NCBI GenBank assembly: GCA_024691145.1
Contig: JAILNW010000073.1
Coordinates: 1 to 14,629, forward strand
Direction: 5' to 3'
DNA: 14,629 bases
Origin: Lachnospiraceae bacterium
GTDB taxonomy: Bacteria; Bacillota; Clostridia; Lachnospirales; Lachnospiraceae
The notes beneath the pieces are model-generated. The model ran no database searches. It saw only the letters and a program-made list of their open reading frames with translations, and was not told the DNA's origin. Positions 1-11,100 of the stretch are shown here, in pieces. Each line of letters opens with the position of its first letter. Positions within the stretch are counted from its first letter, which is position 1. The position numbers and the translations under genes are program-made.

Positions 1-2260
1 TCTGATATAGTGAATAAATAAATACAAACGCCCATATACCAAACTGTAATATACTTACAACCAGATTTCCAATAGTCGCAACACGGGATTCTTTAACATT
101 AGACAATATTTTTACTGTTTTTTTCATCAATGCAATAATAATATATGCAAAGGATACTGTTAATAATATTGTTGTCAAAGAATATATTCCAGGTTTTCTA
201 TCCCACTGGTGTGAAAAAATATATTTTGATAATGAATTATCTGCAAAAATTGCATCCGCAAAATAAAGTACTATAAGTGTTCCAAATATTATTTTTATTA
301 CACTAATGCACTTTTTCTTCAACATCTCATCCAGTTTCTTTTCCTCATCATCAGAATTTTCTGAAGTCGGAAATAATCTTACTCTTAATTTTCCCTCAGG
401 CTTTTCTTTAAGCCATTGTTCATCACCTTTAAACAAACAAGTAAATACAAAAATCATTAACGCAACAATCAAACACACAGGTATTATAGAAATAAATATA
501 CATTTCATTGATTCCTTAAATTTTCCTGTTTGTTCAGCGCTTATTAAAATATGTTCATCATCTGAAACAGTATTTACATAATAAGTATAACCATTAATAT
601 TCTGAACTCCATTATATCCATTTAACAATGCACTTTTTGAAATGCTGTTATTTATCGAACGCACCTTATCAGAAGATGATTTTGCCCACAAAATTTTATC
701 AGTATCTTCTGCCGAAATATACATTTTAGCATAACTGTCTGTATTTACTCGTAATAATGCAGCCGAAACATCTGTCTGTGCTTCCATTGAACGAAGAGAT
801 GCATCAGATAAAGTTACATATACAATACCCGTATCATCCATTCTACGTACAGCTGCAAAGAAACCATCTTCACTAGAAAATTTATCCATCATACTTGTTT
901 CAGCCTGGTTAAGCAAGTTCCACAGAACAAACTCATCATCATCAGGATTTTTTGAAAGGGTATATCCTTCATAGCCTTCGGTTGAGATTTCCGCCTTTCC
1001 ATCCTTATCATATATTACTGCACTTTCAAGTCCCAGATGATTTGTAAGTTTAACCAAATCTTCTTTATTAAACTCTTTTCCCTTTATTTCCATCATATCA
1101 GCAATAGTCTGTACTCTGTCAATAACAAGTTCTCTAAAAATTTTCTCCATCTTGTTCCATTCTTCATCATTTAATTCCATCTCACTAACCATGCTGCCTA
1201 AATTTTTAGATATCTTTTCATTATGAGTATTATAAGCATTTAATAACGGAATATATGCCGAAATAAGTAATGTTAATACAATTCCCATTACCAACAAAAT
1301 AAAATTACGGCGGGCAACAGGCAAGTTTATATACCATCTTTTGCTAATACGAAGGCATTTTTCTCTGCTCTTAATATTCGCTCCTTGTTTTCTGATTTTT
1401 AAGGCAAAACACCAAATTAATATAAAACAAAGTAACATAATACCATAGGCTGGCAAAACATTTTTTAAAGATTCTTTTAATACTGAACTTAAAGGAACAT
1501 ATACAAATACAGAATATTTATTAAGTAAACGAATCTTTTCAAAATAAACTCCCTTTCCAAAAGAATCCTTGTCATAATAACCTGCCTGTATACCATCTGC
1601 TGCATGTTCATCACGTTCATCATCATACACTATTCTGCTGTCATTTAAGAAATCACATGGCTTTTTATCCGTTGATACAAGGACTTTACCTGTTGCATTT
1701 TCAATTACACACAACTTCTTCGAACAAGTTTCTAATATTCTTTCAAAATCTACACTATAAAGAGCCTGTGAATCATTCCATCTAAAACATAACCATCCAT
1801 CACCAACACGTGTTGCTGTATAATCATTATCATCAGTTTCTAAAACTCCCAAAGTTTTTAACATACGCATTTGAGTTTTTCCTAAAGGAAATTTCTTTGC
1901 ATCTTCTGATGTAATAGAACTTCCGTCGTTTAGAAAATAATAAATATCACAGTCACCCATTCTGTCAGCATAATCACTTAATGTTTCAACCGACACACCT
2001 CTTTGTTCAAAATACCACTCAGCTACATTTGTAAAAAGACGAGCCTCAGTAATGTCAAAATTCTCATAGGATTTTTGTAAATCACTTTCAAAACTAATTA
2101 GGTTCTGAACAGCATACATAGCATTAGACATTGACTCATACTCTTCATCCATCTGTTTTTTATATTCACTACGTAAAAAAAATACAGTGCTAAAAAGTAC
2201 GCCTAATATTAACAAAATAGAAAGAATAATACTTGATATAGATTTTGAATTCTTTTTCAT
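1..2260 (-). CDS. Large multi-pass membrane protein with two extracytoplasmic sensor-like regions; probable MscS-type channel (C-terminus missing)
   Basis: Reading the minus strand from ATG at 2258-2260 gives 753 codons with no stop before the window edge, so the gene is 3'-truncated. An AGGAGG sits 7 bases upstream of the start. Seen: an N-terminal membrane segment (about residues 8-29), an extracytoplasmic region (30-268), two membrane segments (270-291 and 320-341), a second extracytoplasmic region (342-585), then four more hydrophobic segments (about 587-610, 651-673, 692-713, 729-750). The two outer regions have Cache/PDC-like texture, for example VIYDKDGKAEIS and a YVPLSSV stretch just before a membrane segment. 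The last visible segment follows ESRVATIGNLVVS, which resembles the positively flanked helix leading into the MscS pore helix; the pore helix itself is outside the window. An alternative is a signalling receptor with a missing output domain. It is the last visible gene of the four-gene operon, 15 bases after the lipoprotein gene. Confidence 0.6.
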   Translation of the reverse strand, partial: MKKNSKSISSIILSILLILGVLFSTVFFLRSEYKKQMDEEYESMSNAMYAVQNLISFESDLQKSYENFDITEARLFTNVAEWYFEQRGVSVETLSDYADRMGDCDIYYFLNDGSSITSEDAKKFPLGKTQMRMLKTLGVLETDDNDYTATRVGDGWLCFRWNDSQALYSVDFERILETCSKKLCVIENATGKVLVSTDKKPCDFLNDSRIVYDDERDEHAADGIQAGYYDKDSFGKGVYFEKIRLLNKYSVFVYVPLSSVLKESLKNVLPAYGIMLLCFILIWCFALKIRKQGANIKSREKCLRISKRWYINLPVARRNFILLVMGIVLTLLISAYIPLLNAYNTHNEKISKNLGSMVSEMELNDEEWNKMEKIFRELVIDRVQTIADMMEIKGKEFNKEDLVKLTNHLGLESAVIYDKDGKAEISTEGYEGYTLSKNPDDDEFVLWNLLNQAETSMMDKFSSEDGFFAAVRRMDDTGIVYVTLSDASLRSMEAQTDVSAALLRVNTDSYAKMYISAEDTDKILWAKSSSDKVRSINNSISKSALLNGYNGVQNINGYTYYVNTVSDDEHILISAEQTGKFKESMKCIFISIIPVCLIVALMIFVFTCLFKGDEQWLKEKPEGKLRVRLFPTSENSDDEEKKLDEMLKKKCISVIKIIFGTLIVLYFADAIFADNSLSKYIFSHQWDRKPGIYSLTTILLTVSFAYIIIALMKKTVKILSNVKESRVATIGNLVVSILQFGIWAFVFIYSLYQ

Positions 2261-2275
2261 ACTGTTTCCTCCTGA

Positions 2276-3286
2276 TTATTTTTTTGTTTTCTTTAATGTT
2301 GAAATTATTCTGTCTGCCTGCTTAACTGCAATTTCTCCATCTAACCAGAAAGCCAGTTCAACAAAATTATCATCATATTCAAAAAGGTAATTTGACAGAT
2401 TATACATTTGTCCATCATATTCCTCATATGAATAATATACAGCAACATCAATTCCGTTAATTGTTCTATAATCTACACGTTCTGCTTCATAGATATTAGC
2501 TTCCTCAATGGCATATTTTTCTAACGTATAACCAGCTTTTCCAAATTCATACACATCAAAATCAAGTGGTGTAGTTTCATTATAGTAATATCCTATCATA
2601 TCATCTGCTGCTTCTTCTTCTGTTATATCTCCCAATTTGTAATCCTTAGGAATAGTAATTGTATAAGGCGACTTTCCTAATTTAAGGTCGTAAGTTTCAA
2701 CTGGTGCTATAGTAACCAATATATCTTCAACTTCCTGTGGGGCATTCTCTCCATCTAACCAGAACAAAACTTCTATAAACTCATCTTTATCTTCAACAAG
2801 AGCAACCAACACATCATATTCAATATCATCATATATTTCTTTTGATGTATAAGTACCAACTGTTATACCATTAATATCCCTTGTTGTAATATTCTCTCCA
2901 TCAAAATCAGTTGCTGTCTGATTTAAAAACTCTTCTAAGGTAACTTCTTTATCTAACTTAGGAATCTGGTATATATCAAAATCCATATCAGATTCCGAAC
3001 TATAATAGTATGCAATCTGATGGCTTGATAACTCATCAATAGTTACCTCTCCATTTTTATAAGATTTTGGAACCTGCATTGCAAAACCTGAAGCACCTAA
3101 CTGATACTGCATTGTTTTTGAATCTGATTCTTCCTTGTCCTTCTTCTCATTTTCATTGTCTTCTTTACTATTTACTATGTTATTTTTAGACTCTTTTTTT
3201 GAAACAGAACTCGTATTTCCATTATCACCACATCCGCCAAGACAAAGAGCTGTTAAAATTCCTATTATTAATATTTTACTTTTCAT
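2276..3286 (-). CDS. Lipoprotein with two tandem copies of one domain
   Basis: 336 residues. The N-terminus MKSKILIIGILTALCLGGC is a lipoprotein signal peptide with lipobox LGGC, making Cys19 the predicted lipidated residue anchored to the outer face of the membrane. Residues 20-57 form a charged Lys/Glu/Asn/Ser linker. Two homologous domains follow, about 60-194 and 200-333. Each begins with a short strand ending in a P-K-x-Y-K motif, continues through IAYYY / IGYYY, DFDIYQI / DFDVYEF and INGITV / INGIDV, and ends with FWLDGE (175-180 and 313-318). I do not recognise a named family; the domain has no visible catalytic motif and could be a binding or structural module. AAAGGAGA at 3292-3299 is the binding site and overlaps the stop codon of the channel gene, so the two are translationally close. 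It lies between two membrane protein genes, which suggests an accessory subunit at the outer membrane face. Confidence 0.85.
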   Translation of the reverse strand: MKSKILIIGILTALCLGGCGDNGNTSSVSKKESKNNIVNSKEDNENEKKDKEESDSKTMQYQLGASGFAMQVPKSYKNGEVTIDELSSHQIAYYYSSESDMDFDIYQIPKLDKEVTLEEFLNQTATDFDGENITTRDINGITVGTYTSKEIYDDIEYDVLVALVEDKDEFIEVLFWLDGENAPQEVEDILVTIAPVETYDLKLGKSPYTITIPKDYKLGDITEEEAADDMIGYYYNETTPLDFDVYEFGKAGYTLEKYAIEEANIYEAERVDYRTINGIDVAVYYSYEEYDGQMYNLSNYLFEYDDNFVELAFWLDGEIAVKQADRIISTLKKTKK

Positions 3287-3297
3287 AGTTGTCTCCT

Positions 3298-5133
3298 TTA
3301 ATTTTCACCTATTACTATAAGCATATCTTCTGATTCAAAAGTAATGCTCTTATCAAGTTTCATATTATAATCAGATTTCATTGTTTCCGACTTCATATAT
3401 CCAATCATTACATAGCCCTGAGGAAGAATTCTGCGTCGTATCTCTCTAACAGTCCACTGTCCTTCACAATTAAGTTCCTTTGCTGTCTTAAGATATATTT
3501 CATTACCCTCATTAGTCAAAAGTTCATCAAAGGCTCCCAAAAGTTCAGGACTTTCTGAAAGCTGAGCAAGAAATAATGAAGACATGTGTGAGGATACAAC
3601 AAATTCAGTGCTTATATCTGGTATAAGAAGGTTTTCATTAATCTCCTGTCTAAGTTCCATAGATATGTTAAACTTAAGCTTATTTCGTTCTTTAATATCC
3701 CTTAGAGTCATTATTCTAAAGATATTCTGCAAATCTGAAGAATCACTATTTTCGTGGGAAGTAAGCAATATAAAATGTGCTCCCATAGCTGCTAATTTTT
3801 CCATTTCCTCCAGATTTTCAACATCATTTTCAAAGAAAGTAACATTTATTGGTGTTTCTCTTCTCTTTGCACTTTCTATTATCTCATCTCTAAAACACTT
3901 ATCTACATCTGCCAGTATGACATTTGGAACATTTTCCGGCAATTCAAAAACAATGGTAGGTAAAAATTCATTACAGCCAATAATTACAACATCTCCAGTT
4001 TCTATTGCACCTTCATATACAGGTAAATTTTCCAGTGGCTGTAACTCCTGTTTTTTTACAATTTTAGTACTATCACTTTCTTCACAAAATACAAGAAGGG
4101 AATCATCTTTCTCAAATACCATATCTCCTCCAGGATTAATATGCATTTCTTTTCCTTTACATATTCCAACAGGAGAAGCATCATCTATACAGCATAGCAA
4201 TTCTTCAAACGTCATACCCTGCATTTCTGGTAAAGATACAAGATGCATCTCTGAACCTTCAAAATGAAACATCTCCAATATGGTCTGAGAAAGACCTGGC
4301 TGTGTACATGAATGTGCTATTACCCTTGCAATTGTTTCACTTGTATGTAAAAGAATAATATTGTATTTTTCACAAAGTGCCTTAGGAAAACGTTCTTCAT
4401 CTTCTGAAAGAACTGCTATTGTTGTAATTTTTTTATCATTTACCTCATGTAAAATCCTAGTTACTGCAACAAGTGTTCTTATGGTGCTATCATTATCTGC
4501 TGGACTAACCAGTACAGTTTTGCAGGTTGAAATAGAACACCTTTCCAATTCCTGTGGATTAAAAATGTTTATGTTTCTGCAATGAATTCGAACATTTTTT
4601 GGAAAAGTAACATTACTTCTTATACTTTCCTCCATAGTTTCCCTGTCCAAATCAGAGGCTATAACAATACAACAAGGACGCTTGTCGGCTCCATTAACCA
4701 GTTCCTGAATAAGTGTATATTCTCCACTTTTAAATCCAAGAACCACAATGTGGTCTTTTTCTAAAACAGCTAAATCGCTTTTTTTAAGACTATCCATCTT
4801 TTCCATAATAGCTGTAGAAATAATACCAATCAATGTACTTGTAATTAATAATCCAAATACTGCGCAAAAAGTCATCATAACTCGATAACCAGTCCATCCA
4901 TCTTCATATGATGGGAACCATGCATTAAGAATTGTGGAAAAGCTGTCCCACAATTCCAAACCGAATGCATCCTCCTCTCCAGCACGTATACCACAATAAT
5001 GAAGTATTGTGGCAAATAATAAAGCTGCAATCACAGTTACTACAGATAGCAATTTGATTAGTCCAAGACTGCCTTGAGACATTTTATTATCAAACCAATA
5101 TAGCAATCTCTCTTTAAAGCTAAGTTTTTTCAT
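3298..5133 (-). CDS. CASTOR/POLLUX-like ion channel with two cytoplasmic RCK-type domains
   Basis: 611 residues from ATG 5133. Seen: a basic amphipathic N-terminus with the family-like stretch KERLLYWFDNKMSQG, a membrane helix (about 25-48), a re-entrant pore-like loop with LWDSFSTILNAWFPSYEDGW (about 60-80), a second helix (about 84-112), then two nucleotide-binding-like domains starting at IVVLGFKSGEYTLIQEL (about 129) and DVVIIGCNEFLPTIVFEL (about 381). This layout is that of the bacterial relatives of plant CASTOR/POLLUX nuclear-envelope channels, often annotated as NAD-binding or TrkA-like proteins of similar length. The loop lacks the canonical potassium filter TVGYG, as is known for this family, so ion selectivity cannot be read from sequence. 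An upstream in-frame ATG at 5160 would give 620 residues but has no good ribosome binding site, and the AGGAGG lies inside that extension. The gene starts 44 bases after the giant secreted protein and ends 11 bases before the lipoprotein. Confidence 0.85.
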   Translation of the reverse strand: MKKLSFKERLLYWFDNKMSQGSLGLIKLLSVVTVIAALLFATILHYCGIRAGEEDAFGLELWDSFSTILNAWFPSYEDGWTGYRVMMTFCAVFGLLITSTLIGIISTAIMEKMDSLKKSDLAVLEKDHIVVLGFKSGEYTLIQELVNGADKRPCCIVIASDLDRETMEESIRSNVTFPKNVRIHCRNINIFNPQELERCSISTCKTVLVSPADNDSTIRTLVAVTRILHEVNDKKITTIAVLSEDEERFPKALCEKYNIILLHTSETIARVIAHSCTQPGLSQTILEMFHFEGSEMHLVSLPEMQGMTFEELLCCIDDASPVGICKGKEMHINPGGDMVFEKDDSLLVFCEESDSTKIVKKQELQPLENLPVYEGAIETGDVVIIGCNEFLPTIVFELPENVPNVILADVDKCFRDEIIESAKRRETPINVTFFENDVENLEEMEKLAAMGAHFILLTSHENSDSSDLQNIFRIMTLRDIKERNKLKFNISMELRQEINENLLIPDISTEFVVSSHMSSLFLAQLSESPELLGAFDELLTNEGNEIYLKTAKELNCEGQWTVREIRRRILPQGYVMIGYMKSETMKSDYNMKLDKSITFESEDMLIVIGEN

Positions 5134-5145
5134 TTTTTTTAGTTT

Positions 5146-5152
5146 CCTCCTT
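5146..5152 (-). promoter_or_regulatory. Ribosome binding site deciding the channel start
   Basis: AAGGAGG on the minus strand lies 12 bases upstream of ATG 5133. The spacing is slightly long but it is the only strong Shine-Dalgarno sequence here. The ATG at 5160 is preceded only by weak AAAG, so the shorter reading frame is preferred. Confidence 0.6.
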
Positions 5153-5177
5153 CCGTTCATGCAGTCTTTAATTTTTA

Positions 5178-8100
5178 TTATAATTTGACAGGTACAGTCA
5201 AACTATTTACTTTACCCTCATCCCATTCTACAATCATGTTATAGCTTCCTTTTTTTATTTCATCCATATCAAAATTAACATAATCATTTTCTTTATTTAC
5301 TATAATTCTTTTTATCTCTTCACCATTTTCGTTATTTTTAAGTATTACAGTTATATCACCTTCAAACTCGCCAAAACCAAGTTTACTCATAAGTTTAAAA
5401 TATGGCATATATCCTATAGCATATATAGAAAACTGATTAGCATAAATATAAACTAATTTATTATCTTTATCTAGTCGAAAAGTTCCATCTTCCTTCGTGT
5501 CTGACTCCACTAGTTCCATAGCATTTTGTCCATGATAACGATAAACCATAAGTTCTCTTTTGTTTTCAAAATCATATGGAATAATAATTTCCAATACATT
5601 ATTGGTTTTATCCATAATAGTTTTTACTGAGTTTACAGTTTTTTCTACTGTAATATTAAAAAATTCAAATTTATGTGTTGGTACTAACATATTAATAGCT
5701 TCAGTTTCACTTCCTGACTCTTCTGTTTCCTTCTTTACAGTCATTTCAACAGATACATCTGATGTATTATTAGCTAGTCCGATTTCTTCAGCTTCTTTTG
5801 TTAAACCTGCCACCATAACGCCCTTAGCATTATTTTCAACATTTAAAACTGAACTAACGTTTTTTGAAGGTAATACAATACTAGCTGCTTTATTATTTTT
5901 TATAGCAACAACGTCACTAATCGTAGTAATATCGCTATCACCTTCAGACTGTCTCCATTCAACAACAATACCATATATACCATCTGGTAAGTTAACATTA
6001 TAAGATCCATCATCTGATGATTTTTCTTTAGCAATCACATTATTGTCCTTAATAAATTTAATTACTGCTCCACTAGTATAAGGTGTTCCATCAGATTTAA
6101 GTATATATCCACTAATTGTTTTAGGAAGAGTGTCCTTATTAGTTTGAACAGCTTGATTAGATTTCTTATTTTCAACTATCGTCCAAACTGAAGAAGCAGT
6201 TCCTGTATAATTTCCCTTACCATTAACTTTAATTAAATATGAACCAGCCTCTTTCATAGCAGTAGCAGATTGTATGTCAATTGCATAATCTTTTTCTAAA
6301 GCTAATACCTTATCTCCATCTTTAACTATTATCTCTGGCTTTTTTATTAAACCATCTACCTTATACGTTGATGTATTAATTATAAGCATTGAATTATTTA
6401 ACTGTTTTGGTTTTATGGTAAATACAGTACTTGCTTCAGCCTTTTTGTAAAGTTCATCTGTTTCATAGGATGCCACAGCTTTATATGTTCCTGCATCAAC
6501 AGGTTTATTACAACTTGTACTTTGCTTGTCTTCGCTAATATCATTTCCTGCTGAATCTTTAATCATAGTATAAGTAATATTTACCGTTACGTTATTTGTA
6601 CTGTTTGTTTTTACAGAATACTCACTTCCATAAATACAATCTTCTATTTTTATCTCTGCAGTACCATCAGCTTTTGCAATAACAACTGTTCCAGTAACTG
6701 ATGTTTCTTCAACATATTCTGGTTCATCTGCATCTGTCATGCCTTTAGCCACAATTGCTTTAATTGTAATTATACCAGCCTTTTTAATAGTAAGATTTGA
6801 TCCAGATATACTTCCTTCACCTGCTAATAAACTTATATCCTCATTATCAACAATTTCATATAACAAGATATTCAAACCGCTTTCAATAGTAAATAATTCG
6901 GATACATCATATGTTTTTCCAGCCTCATATACAGCTGTATTATTTTTTCCGCTTACAATGGCATCTCTTCTTTCAATTACAAAGTTTTTTGCAATCTCAT
7001 TACCTGCTTTATCTATTGCAGTAATAGTATAACTTCCTAGTCCAGAAAGTTTTTCTATACTTGTTAACGCATTGCCTGTTGTATCCTGATTATATACAAT
7101 CTGTTCTTCTGTACTTCCATCTTCTTTGTAAACAATTGTTACATTTTCTAAATTATCATCTGTAACTGACCAGGATACTGCTTTATTATAACTCTCATTT
7201 GGTAAACTATCATCTATTGTAATCACTGGTCCAGTAGCATCAATTATTATTCCATCAGATGATATATATACTTCATTTAAAGCTTTATCAGTAACCTTTA
7301 CATAGATAATATACTTATCCTCTGGATCGATATTAAAGCTCACTGTACTTTCCGTTACCTTTGTCCATGTACCCTCTAGTGCATCAACTTCTTCTTTTGT
7401 TGTTGCAACAACACTAGTTACAAGATATTCAAGTTCTTTAACTCCACTTCCTGAATCTGCTGCTGTTATTGTTACTGTTTCTGTTTTATTAAAGAATAGT
7501 CCAAATGTCATCTTATTTAAAAATGTTTTAAACTTATTATTTTCTATAATAATCTCTGCACTTGGCTTAATATTATCAATAATATTCCATTCAAATGAAA
7601 CATTTCCTTTATAATTACCTGTTCCATTTATCTTAATAGTATATGTTCCATATGCTGCTGCACTGGTTGTAGATTCACTATCTATTCTATAATCTGTTCC
7701 TGAAACTAATATATATTCACCATCTTTAACCTCGTATACAGGAGCATATACATTACCATCATGTTCAAATGTATCTTTTTCAATTACAAGCATTGTATCT
7801 GTTAATTCTTTAGGCACTATACTTAAAGTTGCTGTCTTTGTGGTTTCTTTTATAAATTCAGGTGTCTGAGTATTAGTTGTTCCTGTTTCTACTTTTGCTT
7901 TTATAGTTATTAAACCTACCTTAGATATAACTATATTACTTCCAGTAATAACACCTTCTCCTGCATCCTTATTCGCATCTTCATTATCTACTATCACATA
8001 CGAACTAATAGTTATACCATCTTCAAAAGTAAATAATTTTGATAAGTCATATGTCTTATTTACATCATATGTTATAGTGTCACTGCCACCACTTATAACA

Positions 8101-11100
8101 GCATCTCTTCTTGTTATGGCAAATATTTTTTCTGTGATATTTCCAGCTTTATCTGTTGCTATAATCTTATAATTTCCAACCCCAGAAAGATTAGCTGTGC
8201 TTGCCAGTATAGTTCCATTCGCTGTCTGATTATAAATAGTTGTTTCTTCTGTACTTCCTTCTTCTGTATATTTTATAACTACATCTTTTAAATTCTCATC
8301 TGAAACTGACCATGATACTGCTTTAATATAGCTTTCCATTGGTATTGTACCATCAATTGTAACATCAGGTGCAGTTGTCTCAAGTGTTATGCCATCAGAT
8401 GTTACATATGTTACATTACCTGCATTATCAGTTACCTTTACATAAACAATAAACTTAGTATCTGGTTCTATATTAAATGAAGCCGTACTACCATTAACTG
8501 TCGTCCATCCTGTTAATGCATCTATTGCCTCTGTTGATGTAGCAACTGTATCAGTTGTAACATACTTAATTTCTTTTACTCCACTTTCTTCATCTGCTGC
8601 AGATATGCTTACCATTTCAGTCTTGTTAAAGAAAAGGCCAAATGTTATTGTATTAAGTAATGATGTATATTTATTATTTTCAATATTAATCTCTGCACTT
8701 GGAGCTGTTTCATCAGTTATATTCCATGTTGCAGATGCACTTTTTGTATAATTTCCTGTACCATTAACTTTTATAGTATAAGTTCCATATGCAGAAGAAC
8801 TTGTTGTAGATGTAGTATCCACTGTATAATCATTTCCTACTGTTAATGTAGTTATACCATCTTTTACTGCATATGAAGGTGTTTTTATATTACCATCATG
8901 TACAAATGAAGCAGTTTCTATAGAAATCATAGCATCTGTTAATTCTTTTGGTGCAATTGTAAATGAAGCTATTGCATTTCCATCATAATAATCAGCTGTT
9001 TCTTCTATACTGGCCTTTACATAATATGTACCAGCATCTGTTGGAACATCTGATGTATATGTTCCATTTTCACTTGTGCTATATGTATATGTAACTGCGC
9101 CACTGCCTGAATTGCCACTGACACTTGGTTCATTAGGAGTTTCACCATATGTCCATCCTGTAATTGTTACAGCAGGAGTTATATTTGTTTTTTCCACAAA
9201 ACTATATGTAAATGTTGTATCCTCACTTATTGTTGTTTCAGAAGGATTTGTATTCCATGTTCCACCTGTATAATGTAAACCTGCCATCATGCCCTCTGGC
9301 ACATTAACTGGTTTTAGGCTTTTATAAACTGTCTCTGTCTTATCTTCTGTAGTGCCATCAGACCATGTACCATTTAAAACCTTGTATGTAACAGTACAAC
9401 CTTTTGCAAGCTCTAGCTGATTGTCAGTATTTTTTATAATGTCGTAGCCCTCATTATCACTAAAGAACTTAGATGGGTCATTATAAGAAGTTTCTGTAGT
9501 ATTAGTAAATACTGCTGGTGTCTGCATAGTTATACCAATATTTGCTTCGTCACTTAACTGGCCAATAATGTTAAGCTTTACATCATCAGGAAGATATAGA
9601 TTTTGCACTATGCCTCTTTCTAATTTATTGTTTATTATTTTTGCATCACCAGAAATATTAATATTAACATCTGTCTTTTCAAAGTATGTTACTCCACCTC
9701 GTGTAGTAGTACCAGATATCTCACCGCCTGTCATTGCAAATGTTCCATTACTACCTGTAAATCTTATAACACTGGCATCATATCTGCCCGTAGATGTTCC
9801 AGTAATCTTTCCACCATTCATTGTAAATACGGCATTAGCAGCAATATCAACGATGCCAGCAGTACTTACATTACCATTAATTATAACTCCATTAATTGTT
9901 AAGGATCCACCATTTACCCAAAACATAGAACCAACTCTATACTGTGCATCTATTGAGCCATTACCTTCTTCATCATATATCTCAAGTGAGCAATTAGAAT
10001 TGATTTTAAAATGATTATACGTTGTGATTTTGTGTCCATTAAGGCAAATTTTGGTTACTCCGCTTGGTACAACCCACTCATTACTTATAGTCACATCATT
10101 TTCAAGGTAATAGTTACCAGCCGTATCAGGCATACTTAAGCTGTTTCTCCATGCTTTAAATTCAACCTCGTCATGTTTATGTTGTTTTTCATATGTATAT
10201 GTATAGACTTTTTCTTCGTTAATCTCACTTACTGTATCAGGTGTCACATCCCAGATACCTTCAGTATAATTATCTGCTGGTTTCGTTCCAACATCTGGAA
10301 TCTGATCCGCAGCAAGTTTTAACACATCCCCCTCGTTACCTTTAACAACTACCATCTTATCTTCAGATGTTCCATCATCAAAAGAACCATTAACCACCTT
10401 AAAAGTTACATTAAAACCATACTCTAACTGTGCTTCCCCATTATCTGCTAAGGAAACCATATATTTGCTATCATCAGATTTAAAGTATGTAGAGGGTTCC
10501 ACACCGTTGTTATAAGCTGCATAGTCTTTTGCAAAAGTATGTTTAGTGCCCATGGTGATTCCGATTTGCGCTCCTTCAGAAAATTCACCTGCATTAAATG
10601 TACGCTCATTTCCCAAATCCAGATTGCAATCTTTACCCTCATCATTTATATTTCCATAAATTTTTGCAGTTCCAGAAAGAGTTACATTGTCATTCCACAT
10701 ACTTATAGCACTTTTGTTCCTTGTAATCTCTCCGCCATTCATAATAAAGTCAGCCTGATTACACACACCAGCCCATCCAGTATTATCACATATCATACCA
10801 TCATTCATTGTAAAAGTTCCATTATGAGTAACATAAACTCCTCCTGTATTGGCAATATTATCCTTAATTACTCCACCATTCATGATAACACTGCCTCCAG
10901 TGGCTATAACTCCTCCCCCACGAGGACCAGAGTCTGAATTTATACTCTTTAATACACCGGTAGTGCCATTTAAGATTAAATTTCCTCCGTCAATATATAT
11001 GGCACTTCCCTCATCAAAATCTATTCCCTGATTATTATTGATGATATTATAATTATCAAAAATAATTGTAGTATTACCATACCCATCACAATTTACATGA

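Noticed and set aside
306..581. 91-codon plus-strand open frame near the left edge
   Set aside because: It is antisense to the continuous 753-codon membrane protein frame and has no domain or signal support.
3584..4267. 227-codon open frame on the plus strand
   Set aside because: It lies antisense within the channel gene, has a Ser/Ile-rich translation without domain texture and no convincing ribosome binding site; it mirrors the coding frame of the real gene.
5134..5160. ATG 5160 as start of the channel
   Set aside because: It has no adequate binding site, and the only strong one lies inside the proposed extension, upstream of ATG 5133.
6117..6128. LPKT motif in the giant protein as a sortase signal
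   Set aside because: It is at residues 2118-2121, over 300 residues from the C-terminus, with no hydrophobic segment and basic tail after it; it leads into a regulatory-like beta domain.
10448..10645. 65-codon minus-strand frame inside the giant gene
   Set aside because: It is an alternative frame overlapping the continuous 2433-codon reading frame, with no separate signals.
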